A DNA stretch of 12,082 nt from Chloroflexota bacterium. Lineage in GTDB: Bacteria > Chloroflexota > Anaerolineae > Promineifilales > Promineifilaceae. The position numbers and the translations under genes were made by a program. Each line of letters begins with the position of its first letter. The first letter of the stretch is position 1. The notes beneath the pieces were generated by a model. It saw only the letters and a program-made list of their open reading frames with translations. It searched no databases and was not told the DNA's origin. Where the stretch lies: positions 1 to 12,082 of the forward strand of contig JAHEEY010000097.1 in NCBI GenBank assembly GCA_024640485.1, in the 5' to 3' direction. Below, in pieces: positions 1 to 6,528 of the stretch.

Positions 1-1273
1 TATCAATCAGATGGTGCCCGGTCATCAGCAGATAGTGATGAGAAGAGAAATTACTCATCAGCCGGTGTCCGTCGGGCACTTTGATGATGCCGCCGGTCAA
101 ACAATCCGAATCCGGGTACTGCGCATATCCTTCCAGGCTGCCCTCGACCACGGTGATCTTGTCCATACTTGGATGCAGTTTAGCCAGGGTAATCGGACCC
201 TCGGCCATGCGGGCATCGATGGCGGTGGCATTGTCATCGACAATAGCCAACACCTTCGGCCGCAGCGTCCACTCGGTGGCAAATGATGTCGGCAGCACAC
301 CGAGATAGCCGCAGTGGGCCACCAGGATATGATTCTCCGGCTGATCCACTTCCGGGAAATGGGAGATGCGCTCATGCTTCAACGCGGCATCACCCAGCAG
401 AAACGGGTACATATTGGTCATCATGATCGGCACGTCGAGCGCCCGGTTCAAGATGTATTTGGTCAGCATCGAGACGGTGTCGCCTTCGCAGCCCCAAATG
501 AGACGCCGTTCCTGGTAGAGCATGTTCCATGCCAGACAGGGGGTGGTGTCAGAATAATGGGATTCATTCAGACAATTGATGCCCACACTCCGGATGGACG
601 GGTCCTGGTCCAGCTCTGCCTTTATGGCGGCATAGAGCTTGATGGCGCCATTCAACGCCCGAGACGTTACACCCTCGGTATTATAGTCCCAATCGACCAA
701 CACCGCCTCTGCTGCCGCGTCAGGAAGCTGCTGCGCCTCCGCCCCCAGCGTTTTGTAACTTTTCTTGAGCAAGGTAATGCCGAACTTCCGCATCATTCGC
801 TGCGTACACTCATCTTCCCACCAGTAGAACCGCTTGAAGATGCTGGCCTGGAACCCTTCCCCTGGATTGTCCTGGTAAACCAGGAACTTGGTCTGCTGCA
901 GCTCCCGTTTCACACCCAACCCTTTACACAAAGTCTGGGTGTGGGCCAAATTGTAGGGTGCGATGGTCTCAACACCCTCGGCACGCAGGTAGCTGGCAAT
1001 TTCCCAATCCCACATGGAGAGGGTGCCAAACTCGGAGGTGATAATCAGGATGGGCAGATCGATGGCCTTGAAATCGGCCAGCTGCCGGTAGGCGTCTCCC
1101 AACATCTGGGGAAACAATACCGCCTCGGCCACCGGAATCGGCGAACCTAAAGCGACCGGTTCCAGGAATTCTACCAGGTCAGCCAGCAGCTGCTTCAGGG
1201 CATTCAACTGGGTGTCGAAGTCAGCATCGCGGCCACGCTCGAAATATAGAGGGACAATACGTGCTTTGATCAT
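1..1273 (-). CDS. L-fucose/L-arabinose isomerase-like protein, C-terminus cut off by window edge
   Basis: The minus-strand frame from the ATG at 1273 is open to the left edge: 424 residues, no stop, so the C-terminus lies outside. It resembles the FucI/AraA superfamily of metal-dependent aldose-ketose isomerases: N-terminal alpha/beta part, then a C-terminal part with NCLNESH, a CEGD motif (E263, D265) and SSHHYLLMTGHH near the end (H412/H413), where AraA and FucI carry their metal-binding His. N287 lies 24 residues after E263; from memory the FucI metal ligands E337 and D361 have the same spacing, so Asn may replace the second acidic ligand. The start is backed by AAGGAG four bases upstream. 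It is the last gene visible in the cluster, 36 bases after the AroE-like gene. Family assignment is fair; the substrate is unknown, and a non-isomerase role is possible if N287 really replaces a ligand. Confidence 0.8.
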   Translation of the reverse strand, partial: MIKARIVPLYFERGRDADFDTQLNALKQLLADLVEFLEPVALGSPIPVAEAVLFPQMLGDAYRQLADFKAIDLPILIITSEFGTLSMWDWEIASYLRAEGVETIAPYNLAHTQTLCKGLGVKRELQQTKFLVYQDNPGEGFQASIFKRFYWWEDECTQRMMRKFGITLLKKSYKTLGAEAQQLPDAAAEAVLVDWDYNTEGVTSRALNGAIKLYAAIKAELDQDPSIRSVGINCLNESHYSDTTPCLAWNMLYQERRLIWGCEGDTVSMLTKYILNRALDVPIMMTNMYPFLLGDAALKHERISHFPEVDQPENHILVAHCGYLGVLPTSFATEWTLRPKVLAIVDDNATAIDARMAEGPITLAKLHPSMDKITVVEGSLEGYAQYPDSDCLTGGIIKVPDGHRLMSNFSSHHYLLMTGHHLID

Positions 1274-1293
1274 GAGTCTCCTTTTCTCAACCA

Positions 1294-1307
1294 TGCCAAC
1301 ATTGGCA
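1294..1307. repeat. 14-bp palindrome between AroE-like and FucI-like genes
   Basis: TGCCAACATTGGCA has perfect 6-bp arms around a 2-bp centre. It begins 2 bases past the stop of the AroE-like gene and ends about 10 bases before the Shine-Dalgarno of the FucI-like gene. It could be a small regulator half-site pair or a weak intercistronic hairpin. No T-tract follows in the direction of transcription, so it is not an intrinsic terminator. Confidence 0.5.
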
Positions 1308-1309
1308 GC

Positions 1310-2260
1310 TCACTTTCGTGTGGCAGCGGCCACATCGCTCAATCGTTTGAACAGCGGCTGGTCAATTTCAATGTGCAGCACCTGGGCGATCACCTGGGTC
1401 CAGCCGTGTACGAAGTAGACCCATCCGTCTTCTACACGAACTCCCCGTGATGCTTGCTGACGCTCTGCCTGATGCATGAAGTCCAGCTCACCCCGGTAGT
1501 TGAATTCCCAGGCGATACCATTGATTGGGAATTGCCCCTGGTCGGTGATCGGTGACCCAGGCGTGTCCTTGCCCATGCCGGTGGCATTGATGACCATGCT
1601 GTGCTCCGGCAGGCCGGCCATGATCTGGTCGCTTCGCTGAGGATCTTGATTGCAGATGTAGTGCAGTTCGATATCAGTATCCATGCTGTCCACCATTTCT
1701 TTCAACCGATCCAGACGTGGTTGAGAGCGGTTGACAATGATGATCCGGGCCGGACGGTCGCCGGCACTTTCCTTTTTGATCAGATGCAGGACAGTGGAAA
1801 CCGTGGACCCGCCGGCGCCGAAGATCAGCACATGGCCGCTGGTGCGGCCGAAGTAGTTTTCCCCCACAATATGGTCCATACTCAAGCCGGCAGTTATCGG
1901 ATCCTTGGCGTGCCCTTCCAGCCGTCCCTCCAGCTTGGAGATGCTGGACAGTTCGCCGGTGGCGGCGGCGTAGGGATCGAAGTAGTCGAACATATCTTTG
2001 GCCGCTTCGTACAGGTCAATCTTGTGGGTGGTCACCAATGCCCCAAGCGACAGCGGATCATGCTTGATTTGAGCCACAGCCTGGCGATATGCTTCCGGCT
2101 GATCGTGGATCTTGAGATCAACGCCCTCCATCAAGAGTTCGGGGCGGCCGAGCTCTTTCATCCATAAAGGGAATACCTTCATAATCGATGACTTGCCGGT
2201 GGTTACCCCTATGAAGTAGAAGGTCGGAACCTCTTTCCTGACAATTTCATGTTGAGTCAC
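1310..2260 (-). CDS. Shikimate dehydrogenase-like (AroE fold) oxidoreductase
   Basis: A 316-residue protein with the AroE two-domain layout. The N-terminal substrate domain has FIGVTTGKSS (residues 17-25) where AroE has its Ser-x-Ser substrate site, and LVTTHK with K80 at the catalytic Lys position. The Rossmann domain has IFGAGGST (147-153), then VNRSQPR (177-182), a pattern usual for NADP preference, and INATGMG (224-230). The catalytic Asp is probably D120, in HAKD instead of the usual NTD. The IHN of true AroE after the Ser pair is absent. A GTG start at 2260 is chosen because AGGAG lies 5 bases upstream; the longer reading to an ATG at 2323 would overlap the aldolase gene. Its position inside a sugar operon argues for a polyol- or sugar-acid dehydrogenase, not aromatic biosynthesis. 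Fold confident, substrate unknown. Confidence 0.85.
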   Translation of the reverse strand: MTQHEIVRKEVPTFYFIGVTTGKSSIMKVFPLWMKELGRPELLMEGVDLKIHDQPEAYRQAVAQIKHDPLSLGALVTTHKIDLYEAAKDMFDYFDPYAAATGELSSISKLEGRLEGHAKDPITAGLSMDHIVGENYFGRTSGHVLIFGAGGSTVSTVLHLIKKESAGDRPARIIIVNRSQPRLDRLKEMVDSMDTDIELHYICNQDPQRSDQIMAGLPEHSMVINATGMGKDTPGSPITDQGQFPINGIAWEFNYRGELDFMHQAERQQASRGVRVEDGWVYFVHGWTQVIAQVLHIEIDQPLFKRLSDVAAATRK

Positions 2261-2265
2261 GATAG

Positions 2266-2270
2266 CTCCT
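2266..2270 (-). promoter_or_regulatory. Ribosome binding site fixing the GTG start of the AroE-like gene
   Basis: AGGAG on the minus strand with a 5-base spacer to the GTG at 2260. It sits in the 19-base gap after the aldolase stop and rules out the upstream in-frame ATG as the likely start. Confidence 0.75.
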
Positions 2271-2279
2271 ATGCTTAGT

Positions 2280-2924
2280 TCACTGCCGTGCCGCGGCAAC
2301 AGCCGCCACGAACTTCTCGGCAACAGCTGTTATCTCGTCGAAACGGCCCGCCAGCGCCAAATGTTTGGGGCAGAGCTGGCTGCCGGCACCGACTGCCACG
2401 GCGCCAGCGGCGAACCATTGGGCCAGATTACCCTGGTCGACGCCGCCGGTGGGCATCATGGGGATGTCGGGGAACGGCCCTTTCAGCGCTTTCATATAAG
2501 CGGGCCCGCCCAAAGAGCCGGGAAAGATCTTGACCACGTCACTTCCCAATCTCACCGACTGCATCACTTCCGAAGGGGTCAGGGCACCCATCATCAACGG
2601 CAGCCCAGTGGCCACCATGGCCCCGGCCAATTCCGGTTCAGTATGGGGGCTTACCAGGAATTTGGCTCCAGCCGCGGCCGCTTCGGCAGCGTTTTCAGGC
2701 CGGGTCAAGGTGCCCATCCCCAGCAGTATCTGGTCAGCAAACCGGCGATCCAGCTCCCTGACGACTTCCGGCGCGTTAGGGGTGGTGTAGGTAATTTCGA
2801 TACCTAGAACCCCGCCGCGGACCAGCGCTTCGACCATTTGAACGGTCAGTTCCGGTGATGGTCCTCGCAAGACTGCCAGCAGTCCTAATGACCGAATTCT
2901 GGCTAATTGTTCTTCTTTATTCAT
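2280..2924 (-). CDS. eda: 2-keto-3-deoxy-6-phosphogluconate-type aldolase
   Basis: A 214-residue class I aldolase of the KDPG/KHG family. It cleaves a 2-keto-3-deoxy sugar acid (usually 6-phosphorylated) into pyruvate and an aldehyde. Visible signatures: AVLRG (R20), GIEITYTTP (E43, the general acid/base position), GTLTRPEN (72-78), VSPHTEPE (91-98), VKIFPGS with the Schiff-base Lys K132, and the phosphate-loop PTGGVD (158-163). Length and motif order match the family. The ATG at 2924 is preferred over the TTG at 2936 because GAGG lies 6 bases before the ATG and overlaps the TTG reading. It lies 33 bases after the hydroxyacid dehydrogenase and 19 bases before the AroE-like gene. It is the only carbon-carbon cleaving enzyme seen here, so it probably ends the pathway. 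Whether the substrate is KDPG, KDPGal or another ketodeoxy acid is not readable from sequence. Confidence 0.93.
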   Translation of the reverse strand: MNKEEQLARIRSLGLLAVLRGPSPELTVQMVEALVRGGVLGIEITYTTPNAPEVVRELDRRFADQILLGMGTLTRPENAAEAAAAGAKFLVSPHTEPELAGAMVATGLPLMMGALTPSEVMQSVRLGSDVVKIFPGSLGGPAYMKALKGPFPDIPMMPTGGVDQGNLAQWFAAGAVAVGAGSQLCPKHLALAGRFDEITAVAEKFVAAVAAARQ

Positions 2925-2930
2925 CGAATT

Positions 2931-2934
2931 CCTC
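2931..2934 (-). promoter_or_regulatory. Ribosome binding site deciding the aldolase start
   Basis: GAGG on the minus strand, 6 bases before the ATG at 2924. It falls inside the coding reading of the alternative TTG start at 2936, which favours the shorter protein. Confidence 0.6.
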
Positions 2935-2957
2935 AAACGATACTTCCTACTGAACTG

Positions 2958-3932
2958 TTATGAAACCCGATACGCCGGCGCTGCACCCCCGAGCACCGCC
3001 AGACAGTCAGCCAGAGCCATGCGGCCCATGGCGTCGGTGGCGCCGTCGGTGTGGGCTCCCATGTGGGGGGTGGGAATCAGCTGCGGCAGGGACAGCAGCG
3101 GATTATCTATGCCAGGCGGCTCTTTCTGAAAGGCATCCAGAGCGGCGCCGGCGAGATGGCCGGAGGTCAAGGCTGCTAACAGCGCCGCTTCGTCCACCAG
3201 CTCGCCGCGAGAGGTATTGATCAGGTACGAGCCCGCTTTCATCCGGGCCAGCAGCTCACCATTGATCATATCCCGGGTCTGCGGCAGCACCGGCACATGG
3301 AAAGTGACGATATCCGCCTGGGCCAGCAGCTCCGGCAGGTCGACCAAAGCCACGCCCAACTGAGCGGCAAAGGCTGTATCGGCCACCACGTCATATGCCA
3401 GCAAGGCGCAGTCGAATCCGGCCAGCCGGCGGGCGACCTCTTTGCCGATAGCCCCAAGTCCCACGATACCGACACTCTTTCCGGCCAGAGAGCTGCCTTT
3501 GAGTCGCGGCCAACCGCCCTGCCGGGTCTCGTCAGCCGCCGCCGCAATCGGCCGCAGCATGTTGAGCATCAAGCCGATGGTGAGTTCGGCTACGGAGGCG
3601 GCGTTTGCTCCCGGGGTGTTGGTAACCACCACCCCATGCTGCGCCGCCGCTGCCAGATCAACATTGTTGGTCCCTACTCCGTATCGGGCGATCACCCGCA
3701 GATGGGAACCGGAGGCGATAGCTGCCCGATCGATCTCGTCCAAGCCGGCTATGTAGCCGTCTACCTCCGGCAGCAGCGCCTGCAGCTGCGCTGAACTGTA
3801 CGGCTTGCCGGTCAGGTTATAGGTGACCCGGGAGACCGCCGCTTCCAGCCGGCTCTTCAAGCTGGGGTCAGTTCTGCCGTAGGAGGTAGGCGTCACCAAC
3901 ACGTGACAGTCACTCAATGGTTTCATGCTCAT
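2958..3932 (-). CDS. D-isomer-specific 2-hydroxyacid dehydrogenase (SerA/PdxB/GyaR-like)
   Basis: A 324-residue NAD(P)-dependent dehydrogenase that interconverts a 2-keto acid and a D-2-hydroxy acid. RYGVGTNNVD (83-92) and the ANAASVAEL helix (109-117) belong to the substrate domain. VGIVGLGAIG (154-163) is the GxGxxG nucleotide fold, with D181 at the end of the second strand suggesting NAD. The catalytic set is present: R242 in NTSRGE, E271 in FQKEP and H290 in TPHMG. Length suits the short members without an ACT domain. ATG at 3932 overlaps the upstream TGA as ATGA, the coupling pattern of this block; ATGs at 3947 and 3926 are alternatives, and none has a clear Shine-Dalgarno. The product could be phosphoglycerate, glyoxylate/hydroxypyruvate or a sugar-acid dehydrogenase. 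Confidence 0.9.
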   Translation of the reverse strand: MSMKPLSDCHVLVTPTSYGRTDPSLKSRLEAAVSRVTYNLTGKPYSSAQLQALLPEVDGYIAGLDEIDRAAIASGSHLRVIARYGVGTNNVDLAAAAQHGVVVTNTPGANAASVAELTIGLMLNMLRPIAAAADETRQGGWPRLKGSSLAGKSVGIVGLGAIGKEVARRLAGFDCALLAYDVVADTAFAAQLGVALVDLPELLAQADIVTFHVPVLPQTRDMINGELLARMKAGSYLINTSRGELVDEAALLAALTSGHLAGAALDAFQKEPPGIDNPLLSLPQLIPTPHMGAHTDGATDAMGRMALADCLAVLGGAAPAYRVS

Positions 3933-4510
3933 TTCGGCGGCAACCATCTGGGATTATCAATGATCACCGGGTTGCCGTCCCGCTCCACTACCAGTTTTCG
4001 GAACCCTTGCTGTTCAATGGTGCCGTAATCATGCCCGGCATTGCCGGGATAGATGAAAAAGGTGACCAGATCCTGGTCCAGGCTGGCGTTCACAGAACGG
4101 TGGGCCCACCGAGGCGGGACGTACAGCGCCCGTCCGGGACGGAGCGACTCGACCCGCGATTCCCCTTCCGGGGTTTCCATCACCATGAAGCCGCGACCTT
4201 TGAGGCAGTAGTACAATTCAGCGGTGTCAATGACCTGATGAAAATGGCCCTTGGTCATGAAGTACTCATCGCCTATCTTGCCGGGGTGAACAATGGATAT
4301 GCCGTGCAGCAGCTCGCCAGCGACCGGCGGCCGCCTCAGCTCATATACCTGGTAGAGCAGTGGGTCGGACTCGGCCAGCACGGCCGCCAATGCGGTGCTG
4401 TCGGCGTACTGCCCAGCCATGGCGCTTAGCCGACGCTCTATGTGGTTATCATATTGTGACGGAATGAAATCAGGCGCAATAATATCAAATGCAAAAGGAT
4501 CTGTTTTCAT
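3929..4510 (-). CDS. Cupin-type glucose-6-phosphate isomerase family protein
   Basis: A 193-residue single-domain cupin of the archaeal-type phosphoglucose isomerase family, unrelated to the usual bacterial PGI. The metal site is complete: H89 and H91 in TKGHFH, E98 in TAELYY, H137 in WAHRSVN. These are one residue off the numbering I recall for the Pyrococcus furiosus enzyme (H88, H90, E97, H136). Other family marks are GKIGDEYFMTKGH, LKGRGFMVMETPEGE and YVPPRWAH. Cytoplasmic, no signal peptide. ATG at 4510 is preferred: GGGGGA lies 7 bases upstream and the codon touches the preceding stop as TGATG; the in-frame ATG at 4525 lacks a Shine-Dalgarno. Its stop overlaps the next start by 4 bases. 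In this operon the real substrate may be a sugar or sugar acid other than fructose-6-phosphate; the metal ligands do not decide this. Confidence 0.88.
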   Translation of the reverse strand: MKTDPFAFDIIAPDFIPSQYDNHIERRLSAMAGQYADSTALAAVLAESDPLLYQVYELRRPPVAGELLHGISIVHPGKIGDEYFMTKGHFHQVIDTAELYYCLKGRGFMVMETPEGESRVESLRPGRALYVPPRWAHRSVNASLDQDLVTFFIYPGNAGHDYGTIEQQGFRKLVVERDGNPVIIDNPRWLPPK

Positions 4511-5460
4511 CAACGATTCCCCCATGTCAATGGCATCGCCAGGCGGCGGCTGATGTTCCCTCCAACCAAATCATCGATCAGCGACGACTCAACACCCATT
4601 TTTGAAAGCCGCGTCTTGATCTGGATAAAGCCAGCGAGACCCGGCCCCTCGCCCAAGAGCTGCCACATGTTCCAATCGGCCATGTCGGTGGCCAGCACCA
4701 GCTGGCGGCCCAGACCAGCGGCGATCATTTTCTCAAGCAGGGGCCAAAGATGCGCCTCTGGCTGGTATTTGGACCGGTAGAAGGTGTCGTATTCCAGCAT
4801 CGCCCCGGACTGCGCGATGGTCTGGTGAAAAGCGTAATCTGGCCGCTTATCCACATGACAGAAGATCAGCCGATCAGGTAAGACATCCTGACTGGAAAAG
4901 AAGCCCAGCAGCGCTTCCACATCAGCCCCTCTTTCGGTGTGAATTTCGACAGCGCAGCCAGTGGCCCGGCAGGCCTCGGCGGCTGCTTCGAAAAGCGGCA
5001 GCGGTGAGTTTGAAAAGCGCTCCTCAGCGGCAATTTTGATGAATCCGGCGCGCACTGGATTAGGGTCGGCAGCGGTTTCCCGGAGCGTTGATCCGAGCTC
5101 TTCAATGAAAAGCTGGGCGGCAGCTTCAGATGAAAGCTGCCAGATCTCGGCCGCTTCCGGGTAATAGCGGCGAAGGTGAAACCCGGTGCAGGCGACAATA
5201 TGGACCTGGCTTGCTCGTGACAGTTGGGCCAGCATGCGCCCATCCCGACCGCAGCCAACCGGCTGGCAATCGACGATCGCCCCGCCGCCAGCCTGCCGGT
5301 ACAGGCTCAGCTCCCGGCTGATCCCATCGACATCATCCAGAACTGGCAGTCCCGGGCTGTTCCCAACCACCGGTGCGATCCATAGATGGTTGTGGCCGTC
5401 GGTAATCCCGAGTTCTGCCGGCGCTGCCGGCCCCAAGACGGTCTGGACCATCCGATTCAT
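4510..5460 (-). CDS. Phosphotriesterase-family metallohydrolase, probable sugar lactonase
   Basis: A 316-residue amidohydrolase-superfamily TIM barrel of the phosphotriesterase (PTE) branch. The full binuclear metal set is visible: H23 and H25 in DGHNH, K142 in AGFIKIAAEE (the carboxylated bridging Lys), H174 in EIHTERG, H202 in CHVDKRPD and D259 in LATDMADW. Bacterial relatives in sugar operons often hydrolyse lactones, including sugar-phosphate lactones, so a lactonase acting after the adjacent Gfo/Idh dehydrogenase is the natural reading (inference). The ATG at 5460 overlaps the stop of the dehydrogenase gene as ATGA and has GGAG 7 bases upstream; a second ATG at 5451 is a weaker option. 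Its stop touches the cupin start. A phosphotriester or amide substrate is not excluded. Confidence 0.85.
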   Translation of the reverse strand: MNRMVQTVLGPAAPAELGITDGHNHLWIAPVVGNSPGLPVLDDVDGISRELSLYRQAGGGAIVDCQPVGCGRDGRMLAQLSRASQVHIVACTGFHLRRYYPEAAEIWQLSSEAAAQLFIEELGSTLRETAADPNPVRAGFIKIAAEERFSNSPLPLFEAAAEACRATGCAVEIHTERGADVEALLGFFSSQDVLPDRLIFCHVDKRPDYAFHQTIAQSGAMLEYDTFYRSKYQPEAHLWPLLEKMIAAGLGRQLVLATDMADWNMWQLLGEGPGLAGFIQIKTRLSKMGVESSLIDDLVGGNISRRLAMPLTWGNR

Positions 5461-6509
5461 CTGGCGGCTCCGGCGCCGTCCATCACCTCGCGCAGATAGA
5501 CCGGCCGCTCTTCCAGGAACGATTTGGTGCCTGCCAGGACGCCGGCGACAGCCCAGCGGCCGTCAATGCCGGTCACTGCCGGCTCCTTCTCTTCCAAAAT
5601 ACAGGAGACGAAATGTTCGATCTCGTTGATGTAAGCCCAGGCAAACCGCTCCGGCCATCGCTTGTAGATTGGGGTGATCAACCCCTGGTCCCGATTCACA
5701 CAGACGATCACATCCATCCCCCGCATCGATCCGATCTGCATGATCCCCTGCTTGCCCACGATTTCGACCCGGGCATCATACCCATAATCACAGGGACAAA
5801 TGCCGGAAATGGAGCCCATGGCGCCCCCCTCAAATCGAACGGTTGCCAGCATATTGTCGTAGAAGTGCTCTGCCGTGGCCCCCCGCTCATCCCCCTTGAA
5901 ATTGGCGGTCTCCACGTATATCCGTTCAGGATTGGCACCCATCAGCCAGCGGGTGCAGTCCAGGTCATGGCTGTTAACCTCGGCGATCATGCCGTTGGAG
6001 GTCTTCAAATCATTGGCCCAGGCCGGCGGCAGCCCCGGGCCGTGGGTCAGCGATTTGATCATCATCGGCTGGCCGATCTCACCGGCGAAAATCCGTTCCG
6101 CAGCGGCGGTGAACTCTGGATCAAAGCGGCGCATGAACCCCAGCTGCAGCACTAACCCGTTATCCTGGGCAGCCGCGATTATGGCATCGCACTCATCCAG
6201 GCGCATGGCCATCGGTTTCTCCAGAAAGATGTGCTTCCCTTGTGCCGCAGCCATGACCGCCAATTCACGATGGGTAAAGGTAGGGGTGGTAATGATCACC
6301 GCATCTACCTGCACTTTATCCAGCGCTTCTTCCAGGCTGGTGTAGCGGCTGTCGATGCCAAATTGATCGCCAGTCTCATCAAGAACCGCCTGATAGGGAT
6401 CGACCAGAGCCACTACATCGCCCTGGGGAACATGCCGTTTCAAGGTGCCGGAATGCAGTTTGCCTACCCTGCCGGCGCCGACCATACAGATTCGCACGGG
6501 ATGTTTCAT
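5457..6509 (-). CDS. Gfo/Idh/MocA-family oxidoreductase (sugar or inositol dehydrogenase-like)
   Basis: A 350-residue NAD(P)-dependent dehydrogenase. The N-terminal Rossmann fold begins RICMVGAGRVGKLHS (6-20), with D38 after the second strand. TTPTFTH (74-80) and the EKPM box (97-100, catalytic K98) follow. The C-terminal alpha/beta domain carries EVNSHDLDCTRWLMG (177-191), the active-site motif with H181; the acidic residue four before the His is Glu (E177), where inositol dehydrogenases usually have Asp. Family members oxidise a ring carbon of a sugar or cyclitol to a lactone or ketone, which fits the lactonase-like gene that follows with a 4-base overlap. Start is uncertain: ATG 6509 gives the classical N-terminus, but the Shine-Dalgarno GAGGAG lies 13 bases away and is better spaced (4 bases) for a TTG at 6518, which would add three residues. 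Confidence 0.9.
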   Translation of the reverse strand: MKHPVRICMVGAGRVGKLHSGTLKRHVPQGDVVALVDPYQAVLDETGDQFGIDSRYTSLEEALDKVQVDAVIITTPTFTHRELAVMAAAQGKHIFLEKPMAMRLDECDAIIAAAQDNGLVLQLGFMRRFDPEFTAAAERIFAGEIGQPMMIKSLTHGPGLPPAWANDLKTSNGMIAEVNSHDLDCTRWLMGANPERIYVETANFKGDERGATAEHFYDNMLATVRFEGGAMGSISGICPCDYGYDARVEIVGKQGIMQIGSMRGMDVIVCVNRDQGLITPIYKRWPERFAWAYINEIEHFVSCILEEKEPAVTGIDGRWAVAGVLAGTKSFLEERPVYLREVMDGAGAAR

Positions 6510-6522
6510 CTGGTTCAATGCT

Positions 6523-6528
6523 CTCCTC
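6523..6528 (-). promoter_or_regulatory. Ribosome binding site overlapping the kinase stop codon
   Basis: GAGGAG on the minus strand overlaps the TGA that ends the FGGY kinase. It is 4 bases from a TTG (6518) and 13 bases from the ATG (6509) of the Gfo/Idh gene, so it is what makes that start ambiguous. Confidence 0.6.

Noticed and set aside
314..1150. Long plus-strand open frame of 278 codons
   Set aside because: It lies fully opposite the FucI-like gene, has no recognisable motif or good ribosome binding site, and the minus-strand frame gives a clear family match. It is an antisense shadow.
1601..2167. Plus-strand open frame of 188 codons
   Set aside because: It is antisense to the AroE-like gene, whose motifs are unmistakable; no support for a second gene.
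5613..6155. Plus-strand open frame of 180 codons
   Set aside because: Antisense to the Gfo/Idh gene with no family likeness; typical shadow in GC-rich coding DNA.
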